NCBI RefSeq assembly: GCF_000954115.1
Contig: NZ_CP010797.1
Coordinates: forward strand, 2,790,001-2,854,000
Length of the DNA stretch: 64,000 nt
Origin: Rhodococcus sp. B7740
GTDB taxonomy: Bacteria > Actinomycetota > Actinomycetes > Mycobacteriales > Mycobacteriaceae
Direction of reading: 5' to 3'
The notes under the pieces are model-generated. The model was not told the origin of the DNA and made no database searches. It was given only the letters and a program-made list of their open reading frames with translations. Of the stretch, positions 15,491 through 22,812 are shown piece after piece. Position numbers and translations under genes: made by a program. Position 1 is the stretch's first letter; every line of letters begins with the position of its first letter.

Positions 15491-16873
15491 ATGTTGGTGA
15501 TACTCGGCTTCCTCATGGTAGCCGCCTTCATGTTCTTGATCCTGACCAAGAGAGCCACGCCCGTCGTCGCACTCACCCTCGTACCCGTCATCTTCGGTCT
15601 GCTGGCCGGCGCGGGGCTCGGCATCGGTGACATGATCACCGACGGCATCAAGTCTCTGGCCCCCACCGCGGCCCTGCTGTTCTTCGCCATCATCTTCTTC
15701 GGCATCATGATCGACGTCGGACTGTTCGACCCACTGGTGCGCGGCATTCTGCGCCTGGTGCGCAACGATCCGATGAAACTCGTTGTCGGAACTGCCATTC
15801 TGGCCATGGTCGTCTCGCTGGACGGTGACGGCTCCACCACGTTCATCATCGTCACGTCCGCCCTGCTGCCACTGTATCTCAAACTCGGTGTCAGCCCGGT
15901 CATTCTGACGGTCGTCGCCGGTCTCGCCAACGGCACGATGAACATCATTCCGTGGGGCGGCCCGACGGTTCGCGCTGCTTCCGCTCTCGGCATCTCCCCG
16001 TCCGACGTCTTCGTTCCGATGGTTCCTTCCATGATCGTCGGCCTGATCATCGTGCTGCTCTTCGCCGTTCACCTGGGCATCATGGAGCGCCGACGCATCG
16101 GCAAGCTGATCTACGAGCCCGAGTTGGTGGCCTCCGGTGGCGGCGGCAGTATCCGCAAGGGTGGCAAGGCTACCGGCGGTGCAGGCACCGGCGGATCGGA
16201 CGACGGCGAATCGGGTCAGTTCTTCGACGGTCTCGACCCCAACCGCGACACCCTGCGCCCGAAGCTGCTGTGGTTCAACGCTGCTCTGACGGTCATCCTC
16301 CTCGTCATCCTCGTCATGGACATCCTGCCCATCCCGGTGCTGTTCATGATCGCTGCCTCCATTGCCCTGACGGTCAACTTCCCCAAGGTCAAGGAGCAGG
16401 GCGACGCGATCGCACGGCACTCGTCGTCCATCGTCTCGGTGGTCGCCATGGTGCTCGCCGCGGCAATTCTGACCGGCGTCTTCCAGGGCACCGGCATGGT
16501 CGAGGCCATGGCGGAGTGGCTGCTCAACGTCATCCCGTCCGGCATGGGCCCGTACCTGGCCGTCATCACCGGCATCCTGAGCATCCCGCTGACGTTCTTC
16601 ATGACCAACGACGCCTTCTACTTCGGCATCCTGCCGGTGCTGACCGAGACCGCAGGCAAGTACGGCATCGACCCGGTCGAGATGGCCCGTGCCTCGATCA
16701 CCGGTCAGCCCGTCCACCTGCAGAGCCCGCTGGTTCCGGCCATCCTGCTGCTGGTCACCCTCGCCGGAGTGTCGCTGGCCGATCACCACAAGAAGGTGCT
16801 GTGGCGAGCGGTGGTCGTCTCCCTCGCGATGCTTGCCGTCGGCATCGTCCTCGGCCAGATCCCGTTCGGCTGA
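15491..16873 (+). CDS. citH: CitMHS-family citrate:metal/H+ symporter
   Basis: The 460-residue protein has about 12 membrane helices and the CitMHS hallmark NGTMNIIPWGGPTVRAASALG near residue 150, plus the second-half equivalent FFMTNDAFYFGILPVL. A hydrophilic Gly/Ser/Lys-rich loop (residues about 215-250) separates the two halves. Members carry citrate complexed with Mg2+ or Ca2+ into the cell. The gene is divergent from citAB and is followed after 33 bp by a universal stress protein gene. Start ATG is preceded by GAAGGAG. Confidence 0.92.
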   Translation: MLVILGFLMVAAFMFLILTKRATPVVALTLVPVIFGLLAGAGLGIGDMITDGIKSLAPTAALLFFAIIFFGIMIDVGLFDPLVRGILRLVRNDPMKLVVGTAILAMVVSLDGDGSTTFIIVTSALLPLYLKLGVSPVILTVVAGLANGTMNIIPWGGPTVRAASALGISPSDVFVPMVPSMIVGLIIVLLFAVHLGIMERRRIGKLIYEPELVASGGGGSIRKGGKATGGAGTGGSDDGESGQFFDGLDPNRDTLRPKLLWFNAALTVILLVILVMDILPIPVLFMIAASIALTVNFPKVKEQGDAIARHSSSIVSVVAMVLAAAILTGVFQGTGMVEAMAEWLLNVIPSGMGPYLAVITGILSIPLTFFMTNDAFYFGILPVLTETAGKYGIDPVEMARASITGQPVHLQSPLVPAILLLVTLAGVSLADHHKKVLWRAVVVSLAMLAVGIVLGQIPFG

Positions 16874-16906
16874 TCCCCCACCCCATCTCGCGTAGGAGAA
16901 ACCGTC

Positions 16907-17317
16907 ATGACTGTTGGCGTACTGCACAACAATTCACCCGAGGGCCGCGCAGCACTGGCGGCAGCCGTTCGAGAAGCACGCATCCGCGAGACGGACCTGG
17001 TCGTCCTGCACGCACTCTCCGGATCGGCCGAACCGTCCGCCGAGGCCGCCGAGACGCAGGCCGTGTCCACGTCGGTGGAGACCGCTCTGACCGACATCGA
17101 CCACGCCGACGCGGTCTCCTGGACCGTGGCAGTGGGTAGGCCCGACCCCGACGCCGTCAACACACTGCTGACCCTGGTGGAGGAGCAGAAGTCGGAGATC
17201 CTGGTGGTGGGCTCGCGGCACCGCTCGGCGGTCGGAAAGTTCCTGATGGGACAGACCATTCAGCGTCTGCTCCTCGAGATCCCGGTCCCGGTTCTGCTGG
17301 TCAAGTCCGGAGCGTGA
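16907..17317 (+). CDS. Universal stress protein (UspA family), citrate-linked copy 1
   Basis: The 136-residue protein has a single UspA fold. The nucleotide-binding signature G-2x-G-9x-G(S/T) is visible in VVGSRHRSAVGKFLMGQTIQRLLLEIPVPVLLVK, so it probably binds ATP. It sits between citH and an AbrB-family membrane gene, and its stop overlaps the next start (GTGA). A close paralogue at 43719-44111 is adjacent to tctCBA and shares RSAVGKFLMG, TVQR/TIQR, and PVPVL. The repeated pairing suggests that the protein acts with carboxylate uptake, perhaps as a regulatory subunit. Confidence 0.92.
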   Translation: MTVGVLHNNSPEGRAALAAAVREARIRETDLVVLHALSGSAEPSAEAAETQAVSTSVETALTDIDHADAVSWTVAVGRPDPDAVNTLLTLVEEQKSEILVVGSRHRSAVGKFLMGQTIQRLLLEIPVPVLLVKSGA

Positions 17318-18435
17318 GTGCTCCGACACCGATGAGACGAGTACTGGGGTACAGCCTCCGATGGATCGGCCTCGCGGCCGTATCCGTCGGGGGCTGGGCC
17401 CTTTTCGCGACTCTGGGTCTGACGGCACCGTCGTTGTTCGCCGCACTTGTCGTCGCCGTGGTCTTCGCGCTGACCGGCCTCGGTCCGGCTGCCGTCCCCC
17501 GTCCGGCATCGATGGCGGCGCAGGGCACACTGGCGGTGACGATCGGGTTGATGCTCGACACCGACACACTGGGTGCGTTGGGCGAGAACTGGATTCCCGC
17601 AGTTCTCGTCGGTGCGGGGACACTGGTCGTCAGTGCAGGCTGCGGCGCGCTGCTGGCTCTGCATCGCGACGTCGACCCGGTCACCGGAGCGCTGTCCCTG
17701 ATTGCCGGTGGCGCAACGGGTCTGGTGTCCATCGCCCGAGAACTCGGCGGGGACGAGCGCATCGTCGCGGTGGTCCAGTACCTACGCGTCGCACTCGTGG
17801 TGGTCACGATGCCGCTGATCGTCACGTTCGCGTTCCATACCGACACCGGTGGTGGGACAGCATCGTCCGAGCAGTCGACGACGCCCTGGTACATCGGTAC
17901 GGCCTTTCTGATCGCTGCCGTCATCGCCGGAATCGTTCTCGCTCGGATCATCCGACTGCCCGCGCCCGCCACCCTCGGACCACTGATCGTCGCCGGCACC
18001 TGCGAGCTGCTCGGCTGGCCGGTCGACATCTCGGTACCCGCCGTGCTGCTGCCGGTGGCGTTCATCGTCATCGGATGGCAAGCGGGGCTCGCCTTCACCG
18101 TCTCCAGCCTGCGGGCGATCGGTCGCATCTTCCCGTGGGCTGCACTGCTGGTCGTATCGATCGGGGTGATCTGCGCACTGTTCGGCTGGGCACTGTCTGC
18201 GATCACCGGAGTCAGCATGCTCACCGGCTACCTCGCGACCACGCCCGGTGGATTGGCCGCCGTGCTGGCCGTGTCCGCGACGACGGGATCGGACGTCACC
18301 TTCGTCGCGTGCGTTCAGGTGATTCGGTTGGTGTCGATGCTCGTCGCCGCGCCACTCGCCGCAGCCGCGTACACGAAGCTGGCCGACCGCAAGAAGGCCG
18401 CAACGGCACGCGAATCATCCGTCGGCGCGGGGTAA
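17314..18435 (+). CDS. AbrB-family (COG3180) integral membrane protein
   Basis: The 373-residue protein consists of about ten to twelve hydrophobic helices arranged as two similar halves, each with a Pro/Gly-rich motif (PRPASMAAQGTLAVTIGLML in the first, PVAFIVIGWQAGLAF in the second, and TPGGLAAVLAVSA near the end), as in the AbrB duplication family. The biochemical role is unsettled; family members commonly lie beside tripartite tricarboxylate transporters. Here it is translationally coupled to the universal stress protein gene downstream of citH. GTG at 17314 is the start used; an ATG at 17332 is possible. The 3' end overlaps phoR by 21 bases. Confidence 0.8.
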   Translation: MSAPTPMRRVLGYSLRWIGLAAVSVGGWALFATLGLTAPSLFAALVVAVVFALTGLGPAAVPRPASMAAQGTLAVTIGLMLDTDTLGALGENWIPAVLVGAGTLVVSAGCGALLALHRDVDPVTGALSLIAGGATGLVSIARELGGDERIVAVVQYLRVALVVVTMPLIVTFAFHTDTGGGTASSEQSTTPWYIGTAFLIAAVIAGIVLARIIRLPAPATLGPLIVAGTCELLGWPVDISVPAVLLPVAFIVIGWQAGLAFTVSSLRAIGRIFPWAALLVVSIGVICALFGWALSAITGVSMLTGYLATTPGGLAAVLAVSATTGSDVTFVACVQVIRLVSMLVAAPLAAAAYTKLADRKKAATARESSVGAG

Positions 18436-19827
18436 TTCGACTCGGAAGGTCGCGCCCTGCCCCGGGGCGCTCTGCACTGTCACAGTTCCGCTGTGCGCCG
18501 CGACCAGGGCCGCCACGATCGACAGACCGAGCCCGCTGCCCCCGCTCTCGCGTGTGCGCGAGGAGTCGGCTCGATAGAAGCGCTCGAAGACGTGCGCGGC
18601 CTCTTCCTTGCCCAGACCGGGTCCGGTGTCCTGTACTTCGAGCAGCACCGACGACTGGGTGGTCCCGACGCACACGGTGATGGACGCGGATTCCGGCGTG
18701 TGCCGTACCGCGTTTCCGACGAGGTTCGCGAGCACCTGACGCAGCCGCGCGTCGTCGCCGCGGACTTCGGGTATTCCCGGCCCGGCCAACACTTTCAGGG
18801 AGATGTCCCGCGTGGGCGAGACGGCCTTGGCGTCGTGCACCGCATCGGCGGCGACGGTCAGCAGGTCGACGCGCCGCATGTCCAGAGGTCGTTGCGCGTC
18901 GAGGCGCGCGAGCATCAACAGGTCTTCGACGAGCAGGCCCATGCGCGCCGACTCGCCCTCGATTCGATTCATCAGCAACGAGATGTCGCTCATCGCACCC
19001 TGTCGGTACAGCTCGGCGAACCCGCGAATGGTCGTCAGCGGTGTTCGTAATTCGTGGCTGGCATCGGCGACGAAGCGGCGCATTCGATCCTCGGATGCGC
19101 GCGCGGCCTCCTCGGAGGCGGCAGTGGCCGCGAACGCACGCTGAATCTGCGAGAGCATGCCGTTCAGGGCCGCCGACAACCGGCCCACCTCGGTCTTCTC
19201 ACTCCACTCGGGAACTCGACGGTGGAGGTCTCCGGCGGCGATGGCCGCGGCAGTGGTCTCCACCTCACGCAACGGTCGCAGGCTGCGCCGCACCACGAAG
19301 TAGGCGATCACGGCCAGTGCGAGCAACACGGCTGCGCCGATGTAGAACTGGAGTACCACGAGTCTGCTGACGGTCTGCTGATTGGCATTGAGCGACATGC
19401 CGACGGTGGTGGAACCCTCGCTGTTCGTCACCGTGATCACCCGCCACTGCTTCGACGGGTCGCCCTCGGAACCGACGGTTTTCGGGGTCGCCGACGGCGT
19501 GCCCGACAGATCCGGAACATCTTCAGCCACATCGTTGATCGGGCCCCGGACGGTACCGTCGTTGGCCACCGAGCGAACGAAGAAGTTGGACGGAGGTCGA
19601 CCGGGGTTGGGCTCGTCCACCGGTGGCAGCGGGCGAGCGTCGGGCTGCGCCCACCCACGGGACGCCTCGATCAGTTGTTGATCGAGGCGACGCATCAACG
19701 ACGTCTCGAGCGAGGAGGTCACGGCAATCCCCGACGCCAACAGGCCGAGACCGACCAGGAGCAACAGCGCGGCGACCAAGGTGAAGCGCAGCGGCAGACT
19801 TCGAATCCGACCTCGAATGCCCGTCAC
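18415..19827 (-). CDS. phoR: Sensor histidine kinase PhoR
   Basis: The 470-residue kinase shows an N-terminal helix (about residues 10-32), a periplasmic domain to about 165, a second helix (about 166-188), HAMP, then HisKA (FVADASHELRTPLTTIRGFAELYRQG) and HATPase (NLVGNAVRHTPESA, DTGPGLG, GSGLGLSIVAALVAAHSG). The N-terminal sequence and domain order match mycobacterial PhoR, partner of PhoP. GTG at 19827 overlaps the phoP stop (GTGA); the same frame reads through phoP further upstream but that is not coding. The pair controls envelope lipids, pH and Mg2+ responses in mycobacteria; the same role is inferred here. Confidence 0.9.
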   Translation of the reverse strand: MTGIRGRIRSLPLRFTLVAALLLLVGLGLLASGIAVTSSLETSLMRRLDQQLIEASRGWAQPDARPLPPVDEPNPGRPPSNFFVRSVANDGTVRGPINDVAEDVPDLSGTPSATPKTVGSEGDPSKQWRVITVTNSEGSTTVGMSLNANQQTVSRLVVLQFYIGAAVLLALAVIAYFVVRRSLRPLREVETTAAAIAAGDLHRRVPEWSEKTEVGRLSAALNGMLSQIQRAFAATAASEEAARASEDRMRRFVADASHELRTPLTTIRGFAELYRQGAMSDISLLMNRIEGESARMGLLVEDLLMLARLDAQRPLDMRRVDLLTVAADAVHDAKAVSPTRDISLKVLAGPGIPEVRGDDARLRQVLANLVGNAVRHTPESASITVCVGTTQSSVLLEVQDTGPGLGKEEAAHVFERFYRADSSRTRESGGSGLGLSIVAALVAAHSGTVTVQSAPGQGATFRVELPRADG

Positions 19828-20534
19828 CGTGGCTGGCGCATGACGTAGCCGACGCCCCGCAACGTGTGGATCAATCGGGTGTCGCCCGTATCGACCTTGC
19901 GGCGCAGATAGGACACGTAGGACTCCACCACTCCCACTTCTCCGCCGAAGTCGTAGTGCCACACGTGATCGAGAATCCGCGGCTTGCTCAGTACCGTTCC
20001 CGCGTTGACCATGAAGTACCGCAGCAGTGTGAATTCGGTGGGCGAGAGCGAGACCGGCTCGCCCGCCTTCCAGACCTCGTGGGTGTCGTCGTCGAGTTCG
20101 ATGTCCGCGAACGCAACTCGGGAGGGCTGCGCGTCCTCGCTCTTGCCCGAACGGCGCAGGATCACCCGGAGTCGGGCCACCACCTCCTCGAGCGAGAACG
20201 GCTTGGTCACGTAGTCGTCCGCACCGAGGGTCAGCCCGGTCACCTTGTCCTCCACGGAGTCTCGTGCGGTCAGGAACAGTGCGGGCGCATCGATTCCGTC
20301 CGCCCGCAGCCGACGCAGCAGACCGAAGCCGTCCATGCCGGGCATCATCACGTCGAGAATGAGAGCCTCGGGCCTGAAGTTGCGGGCCTTGTCCAATGCC
20401 TCGGGGCCGGACGACGCCGTCGCCACCTCGAATCCCTGGTACCTGAGGCTGACCGACAGCAGTTCGACGATTGTCGGTTCGTCGTCGACGATCAGGACTC
20501 GGGCCTCGGGTGTCTCGCTCACGGTGTCCATCAT
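19824..20534 (-). CDS. phoP: Response regulator PhoP (OmpR family)
   Basis: The 236-residue protein has a receiver with PEARVLIVDDEPTIVELLSVSL, phospho-acceptor D61 in LILDVMMPGMDGFG, and KPFSLEEVVARLRVILRR, followed by a winged-helix DNA-binding domain (VSLSPTEFTLLRYF, DHVWHYDFGG, VVESYVSYLRRKVDTG). The residue pattern matches Mycobacterium tuberculosis PhoP almost segment for segment. ATG at 20534 (MMDTVSETPEAR) gives the best length; the frame is open 23 codons further. It is divergent from the permease gene with an 81-bp gap. Confidence 0.93.
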   Translation of the reverse strand: MMDTVSETPEARVLIVDDEPTIVELLSVSLRYQGFEVATASSGPEALDKARNFRPEALILDVMMPGMDGFGLLRRLRADGIDAPALFLTARDSVEDKVTGLTLGADDYVTKPFSLEEVVARLRVILRRSGKSEDAQPSRVAFADIELDDDTHEVWKAGEPVSLSPTEFTLLRYFMVNAGTVLSKPRILDHVWHYDFGGEVGVVESYVSYLRRKVDTGDTRLIHTLRGVGYVMRQPR

Positions 20535-20615
20535 CGCGCGAGATGCTGCCCGTTCGCTGGACTCTCGCTGTGAGGTTGCTGTGAGCACCCGACGAGGAGG
20601 CATGATGGCAGCACC

Positions 20616-21620
20616 ATGGTCGACGCGAACCCGGGCACCCGCACCAGGGTTCGGCCTCCCGTGTCATCCATGCACGTATTCGCAACTCTGCTCGTGTTGG
20701 GCATCGCGTTCGGTGCCGACGTTGCCCGGTGGGTCGACTCGTCCCCTGCACTGCGGACCGGAGCGACGGTGTTCACCGGGATCTTCGTGCAGGCGACGCC
20801 GTTCCTGGTGCTCGGAGTGCTCGTCAGCGGAGGCATCGCCGCGTTCGTCTCGCCCGCGGTGCTGCAGAAGGTGGTGCCGAAGAACGCCACCGCTGCCGTC
20901 GGTGTGAGCGGACTGGCGGGAATGGCGTTGCCCGGTTGCGAGTGCGGTGCCGTTCCCGTTTCGCGCCGGCTGATGGATCAGGGTGTTCCGACGTCGGCAG
21001 CCCTGGCGTTTCTGCTCTCGGCACCGGCGATCAACCCCGTCGTCCTGGTCTCCACCGCGGTGGCCTTTCCCGGCGAGCCGGCGATGGTTCTCGCGCGGTT
21101 CTTCGGCTCGCTCGCCACCGCTCTGGTGATGGGCTGGCTGTGGACAAGGTTCGGCAAGGCCGAGTGGATCACCGCTCGCCTCGCCGATCGCGAACACCGG
21201 CACGGCACCTCGAAGTGGGAGACGTTCCGTGAGTCCGCGCGTGCGGACCTGCTGCAGGCCGGAGCCTTTCTCGTGTTCGGAGCAGCGGCCGCCGCGTTGC
21301 TGCATCTGGTGGTCCCCGACTGGGTGTTCGCCCATCTCGCCGGCCAGTTGTTGCTGTCGATCCTGGTGATGGCCGTCCTCGCGGTGGTCCTGGCGTTGTG
21401 CTCGGAGGCCGACGCGTTCGTCGCGGCGAGCATGTCGATGCTGCCGCTGCTGCCGCGGCTGGTCTTCCTGGTGGTGGGACCAGCTGTCGACGTGAAGCTG
21501 ATGGCGATGCAGGCGGGCAGCTTCGGACGCGGCTTCGTGGCTCGCTTCGCTCCCCTGACCTTCGTCGTGGCGATCGTGTGCGCCTCGGTGAGCGGCTACG
21601 TGTTCCTGGGTGTGCGATGA
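20616..21620 (+). CDS. Permease of the SO_0444/UPF0718 (YcgR-like) family
   Basis: The 334-residue protein has eight or so membrane helices and the family's conserved cysteine/glycine motif LPGCECGAVPVSRRL near residue 105, followed by SAPAINPVVLVST and, in the second half, LALCSEADAFVAAS. These are characteristic of permeases proposed to export metals or sulfur-containing compounds. It overlaps the next gene (ATGA), which encodes the usual TIGR03943 partner. It is divergent from phoP, so PhoP could act on both, though no PhoP direct repeat is obvious. The first start at 20616 is used; a GTG or ATG around 20660-20670 (MHVFATLL) is also possible. Confidence 0.8.
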   Translation: MVDANPGTRTRVRPPVSSMHVFATLLVLGIAFGADVARWVDSSPALRTGATVFTGIFVQATPFLVLGVLVSGGIAAFVSPAVLQKVVPKNATAAVGVSGLAGMALPGCECGAVPVSRRLMDQGVPTSAALAFLLSAPAINPVVLVSTAVAFPGEPAMVLARFFGSLATALVMGWLWTRFGKAEWITARLADREHRHGTSKWETFRESARADLLQAGAFLVFGAAAAALLHLVVPDWVFAHLAGQLLLSILVMAVLAVVLALCSEADAFVAASMSMLPLLPRLVFLVVGPAVDVKLMAMQAGSFGRGFVARFAPLTFVVAIVCASVSGYVFLGVR

Positions 21621-22354
21621 GACGCGAGGTACAGAATCTGCTGCTGCTGCTCCTCGGCGGAGCCACGATCAAGATCTCGGTGGACGGAAGCTTTGTGCGA
21701 TACGTCAAACCGTCACTGCATCCGTATCTGCTGACCGCCGGGGTGTTGATCGCCGCCCTGGCGATCGCGTCGATCGTCGCCGACATCCGCCGCGGTGGGC
21801 CCGGAGACGACGGACACGACCATGATTCGCGTCCGTACTGGCTGCTCCTGGTTCCGCTCGCGGTCATCCTGTTCGTCGCACCGCCCGCGCTGGGAGTCTC
21901 GGCAGTGGGTGATCGATCCGTCACCTCGGCGGCCGATCGTCAGAGGACGGCGTTTCCACCCCTGCCGGACGAGTACGCGCCCGAGGTTCCGCTGCTCGAT
22001 GTCGTGCAACGCGCGGTCAGGGACACCGAAGGCAGCCTGGACGGACGAGAGATTCGCGTCACCGGATTCGCCGTCGCCACCGCGAACGGAGGCTCGCCGC
22101 GCGCCGACGGCACGAGAGAGGGCCTCGACCTCGCCCGCATTCTCATCATCTGTTGCGCGGCCGACGCCAGATCCGTTCGCATCCATCTCGACGCAGGTAG
22201 TCCGGCTCTCGACGACATTCCGGACGGCACCTGGCTGGAGATCTCGGGGACGGTCGACGCGGCGACCGCGACCGAGGACACGTCGTTCACACCCACGATG
22301 ACGGTGTCGACGGTCGCGCGGATCGAGGCACCGGCGAACACGTACGCCTACTGA
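21617..22354 (+). CDS. TIGR03943 family (YcgQ-like) permease partner
   Basis: The 245-residue protein has two N-terminal membrane helices (about residues 5-20 and 37-58), a histidine-rich cytoplasmic link (DDGHDHDSRPY), one further helix (about 72-92), and a soluble C-terminal domain with VTGFAVA and LARILIICCAADARSVRIHL, where the paired cysteines are conserved in the family. This is the standard partner of the preceding permease. The His-rich stretch and the CC pair together favour a metal-related role, but the substrate is not known. Confidence 0.82.
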   Translation: MRREVQNLLLLLLGGATIKISVDGSFVRYVKPSLHPYLLTAGVLIAALAIASIVADIRRGGPGDDGHDHDSRPYWLLLVPLAVILFVAPPALGVSAVGDRSVTSAADRQRTAFPPLPDEYAPEVPLLDVVQRAVRDTEGSLDGREIRVTGFAVATANGGSPRADGTREGLDLARILIICCAADARSVRIHLDAGSPALDDIPDGTWLEISGTVDAATATEDTSFTPTMTVSTVARIEAPANTYAY

Positions 22355-22379
22355 CGCCATGGCCACCGTGCACACGAAT

Positions 22380-22388
22380 TGGTACGAT
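22380..22388 (+). promoter_or_regulatory. Extended -10 promoter of the guanidine riboswitch-gdx unit
   Basis: The sequence TGG-TACGAT (TGn plus TACGAT) matches an extended -10 element and lies about 22 bases before the riboswitch aptamer. The -10 hexamer is part of the palindrome GTACGATCGTAC (22382-22393), which could also bind a repressor. No clear -35 hexamer is visible. Confidence 0.45.
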
Positions 22389-22408
22389 CGTACAAGTCAC
22401 TTCCGACA

Positions 22409-22450
22409 ATCGGACGAGCGCACCGTACCCGAACAGCGACAAGACGGTGC
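22409..22450 (+). ncRNA. Guanidine-III (mini-ykkC-III type) riboswitch
   Basis: The leader contains CGGACGAG, then GCACCGTACCCG, a short variable stretch (AACAGC), and GACAAGACGGTGC. This matches the conserved guanidine-III aptamer, with the order CGGACGAG, GCRCCGUACCCG, ACAAGACGGYGC, in every highly conserved block I know from the structurally studied example. GCACCGT pairs with ACGGTGC, and CGGAC-side bases can form the pseudoknot. The Shine-Dalgarno AAGGAG (22451-22456) begins at the base after the closing stem, so ligand binding should control translation initiation at ATG 22466. The downstream gene is a Gdx-type exporter, the expected target. Confidence 0.92.
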
Positions 22451-22465
22451 AAGGAGTGATTTCTC

Positions 22466-22780
22466 ATGGCTTGGCTGATTCTCGTCGTCTCCGGCGTCCT
22501 CGAAGCGATCTGGGCAACCGCACTCGGTAAGTCCGAGGGCTTCACCAAACTCGGACCGTCCGTCGTCTTCGGCGTCGCGGTGGTGCTCAGCATGATCGGC
22601 CTCGCGATCGCGATGCGATCGTTGCCCACCGGCACCGCCTACGCCGTCTGGGTGGGAATCGGTGCCACCCTCACCGTCACGTACGCGATGATCACCGGTG
22701 CCGAATCCGCCTCGCTGCTCAAGGTTGCGCTTCTGGTCGGCATCGTCGGATGCGTCGTCGGACTGAAGGTTCTTCACTGA
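22466..22780 (+). CDS. gdx: Guanidinium exporter Gdx (SugE subgroup of SMR transporters)
   Basis: The 104-residue protein has four membrane helices (about residues 2-20, 30-50, 57-77, 83-102) and the SMR essential glutamate E13 in VSGVLEAIWATALG. The GxxExxWA pattern and GTAYAVWVGIGA place it in the Gdx/SugE branch rather than the QacE drug branch; Gdx works as an antiparallel dimer exchanging two protons for guanidinium. The guanidine-III riboswitch directly upstream confirms the assignment and predicts induction by guanidine. The following gene starts 33 bp downstream and may be co-transcribed. Confidence 0.93.
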   Translation: MAWLILVVSGVLEAIWATALGKSEGFTKLGPSVVFGVAVVLSMIGLAIAMRSLPTGTAYAVWVGIGATLTVTYAMITGAESASLLKVALLVGIVGCVVGLKVLH

Positions 22781-22812
22781 TTTTCCGGGCTACGAGCAGT
22801 TACAGTAAAAAG

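Noticed and set aside
15434..16927. 497-codon minus-strand frame opposite citH
   Set aside because: Translation is an extremely Asp/Gln/His-rich shadow of a membrane protein gene, with no independent start signal.
19828..20751. Upstream extension of the phoR frame across phoP
   Set aside because: It runs in another frame through the conserved phoP gene; the GTG at 19827 overlapping the phoP stop is the natural start.
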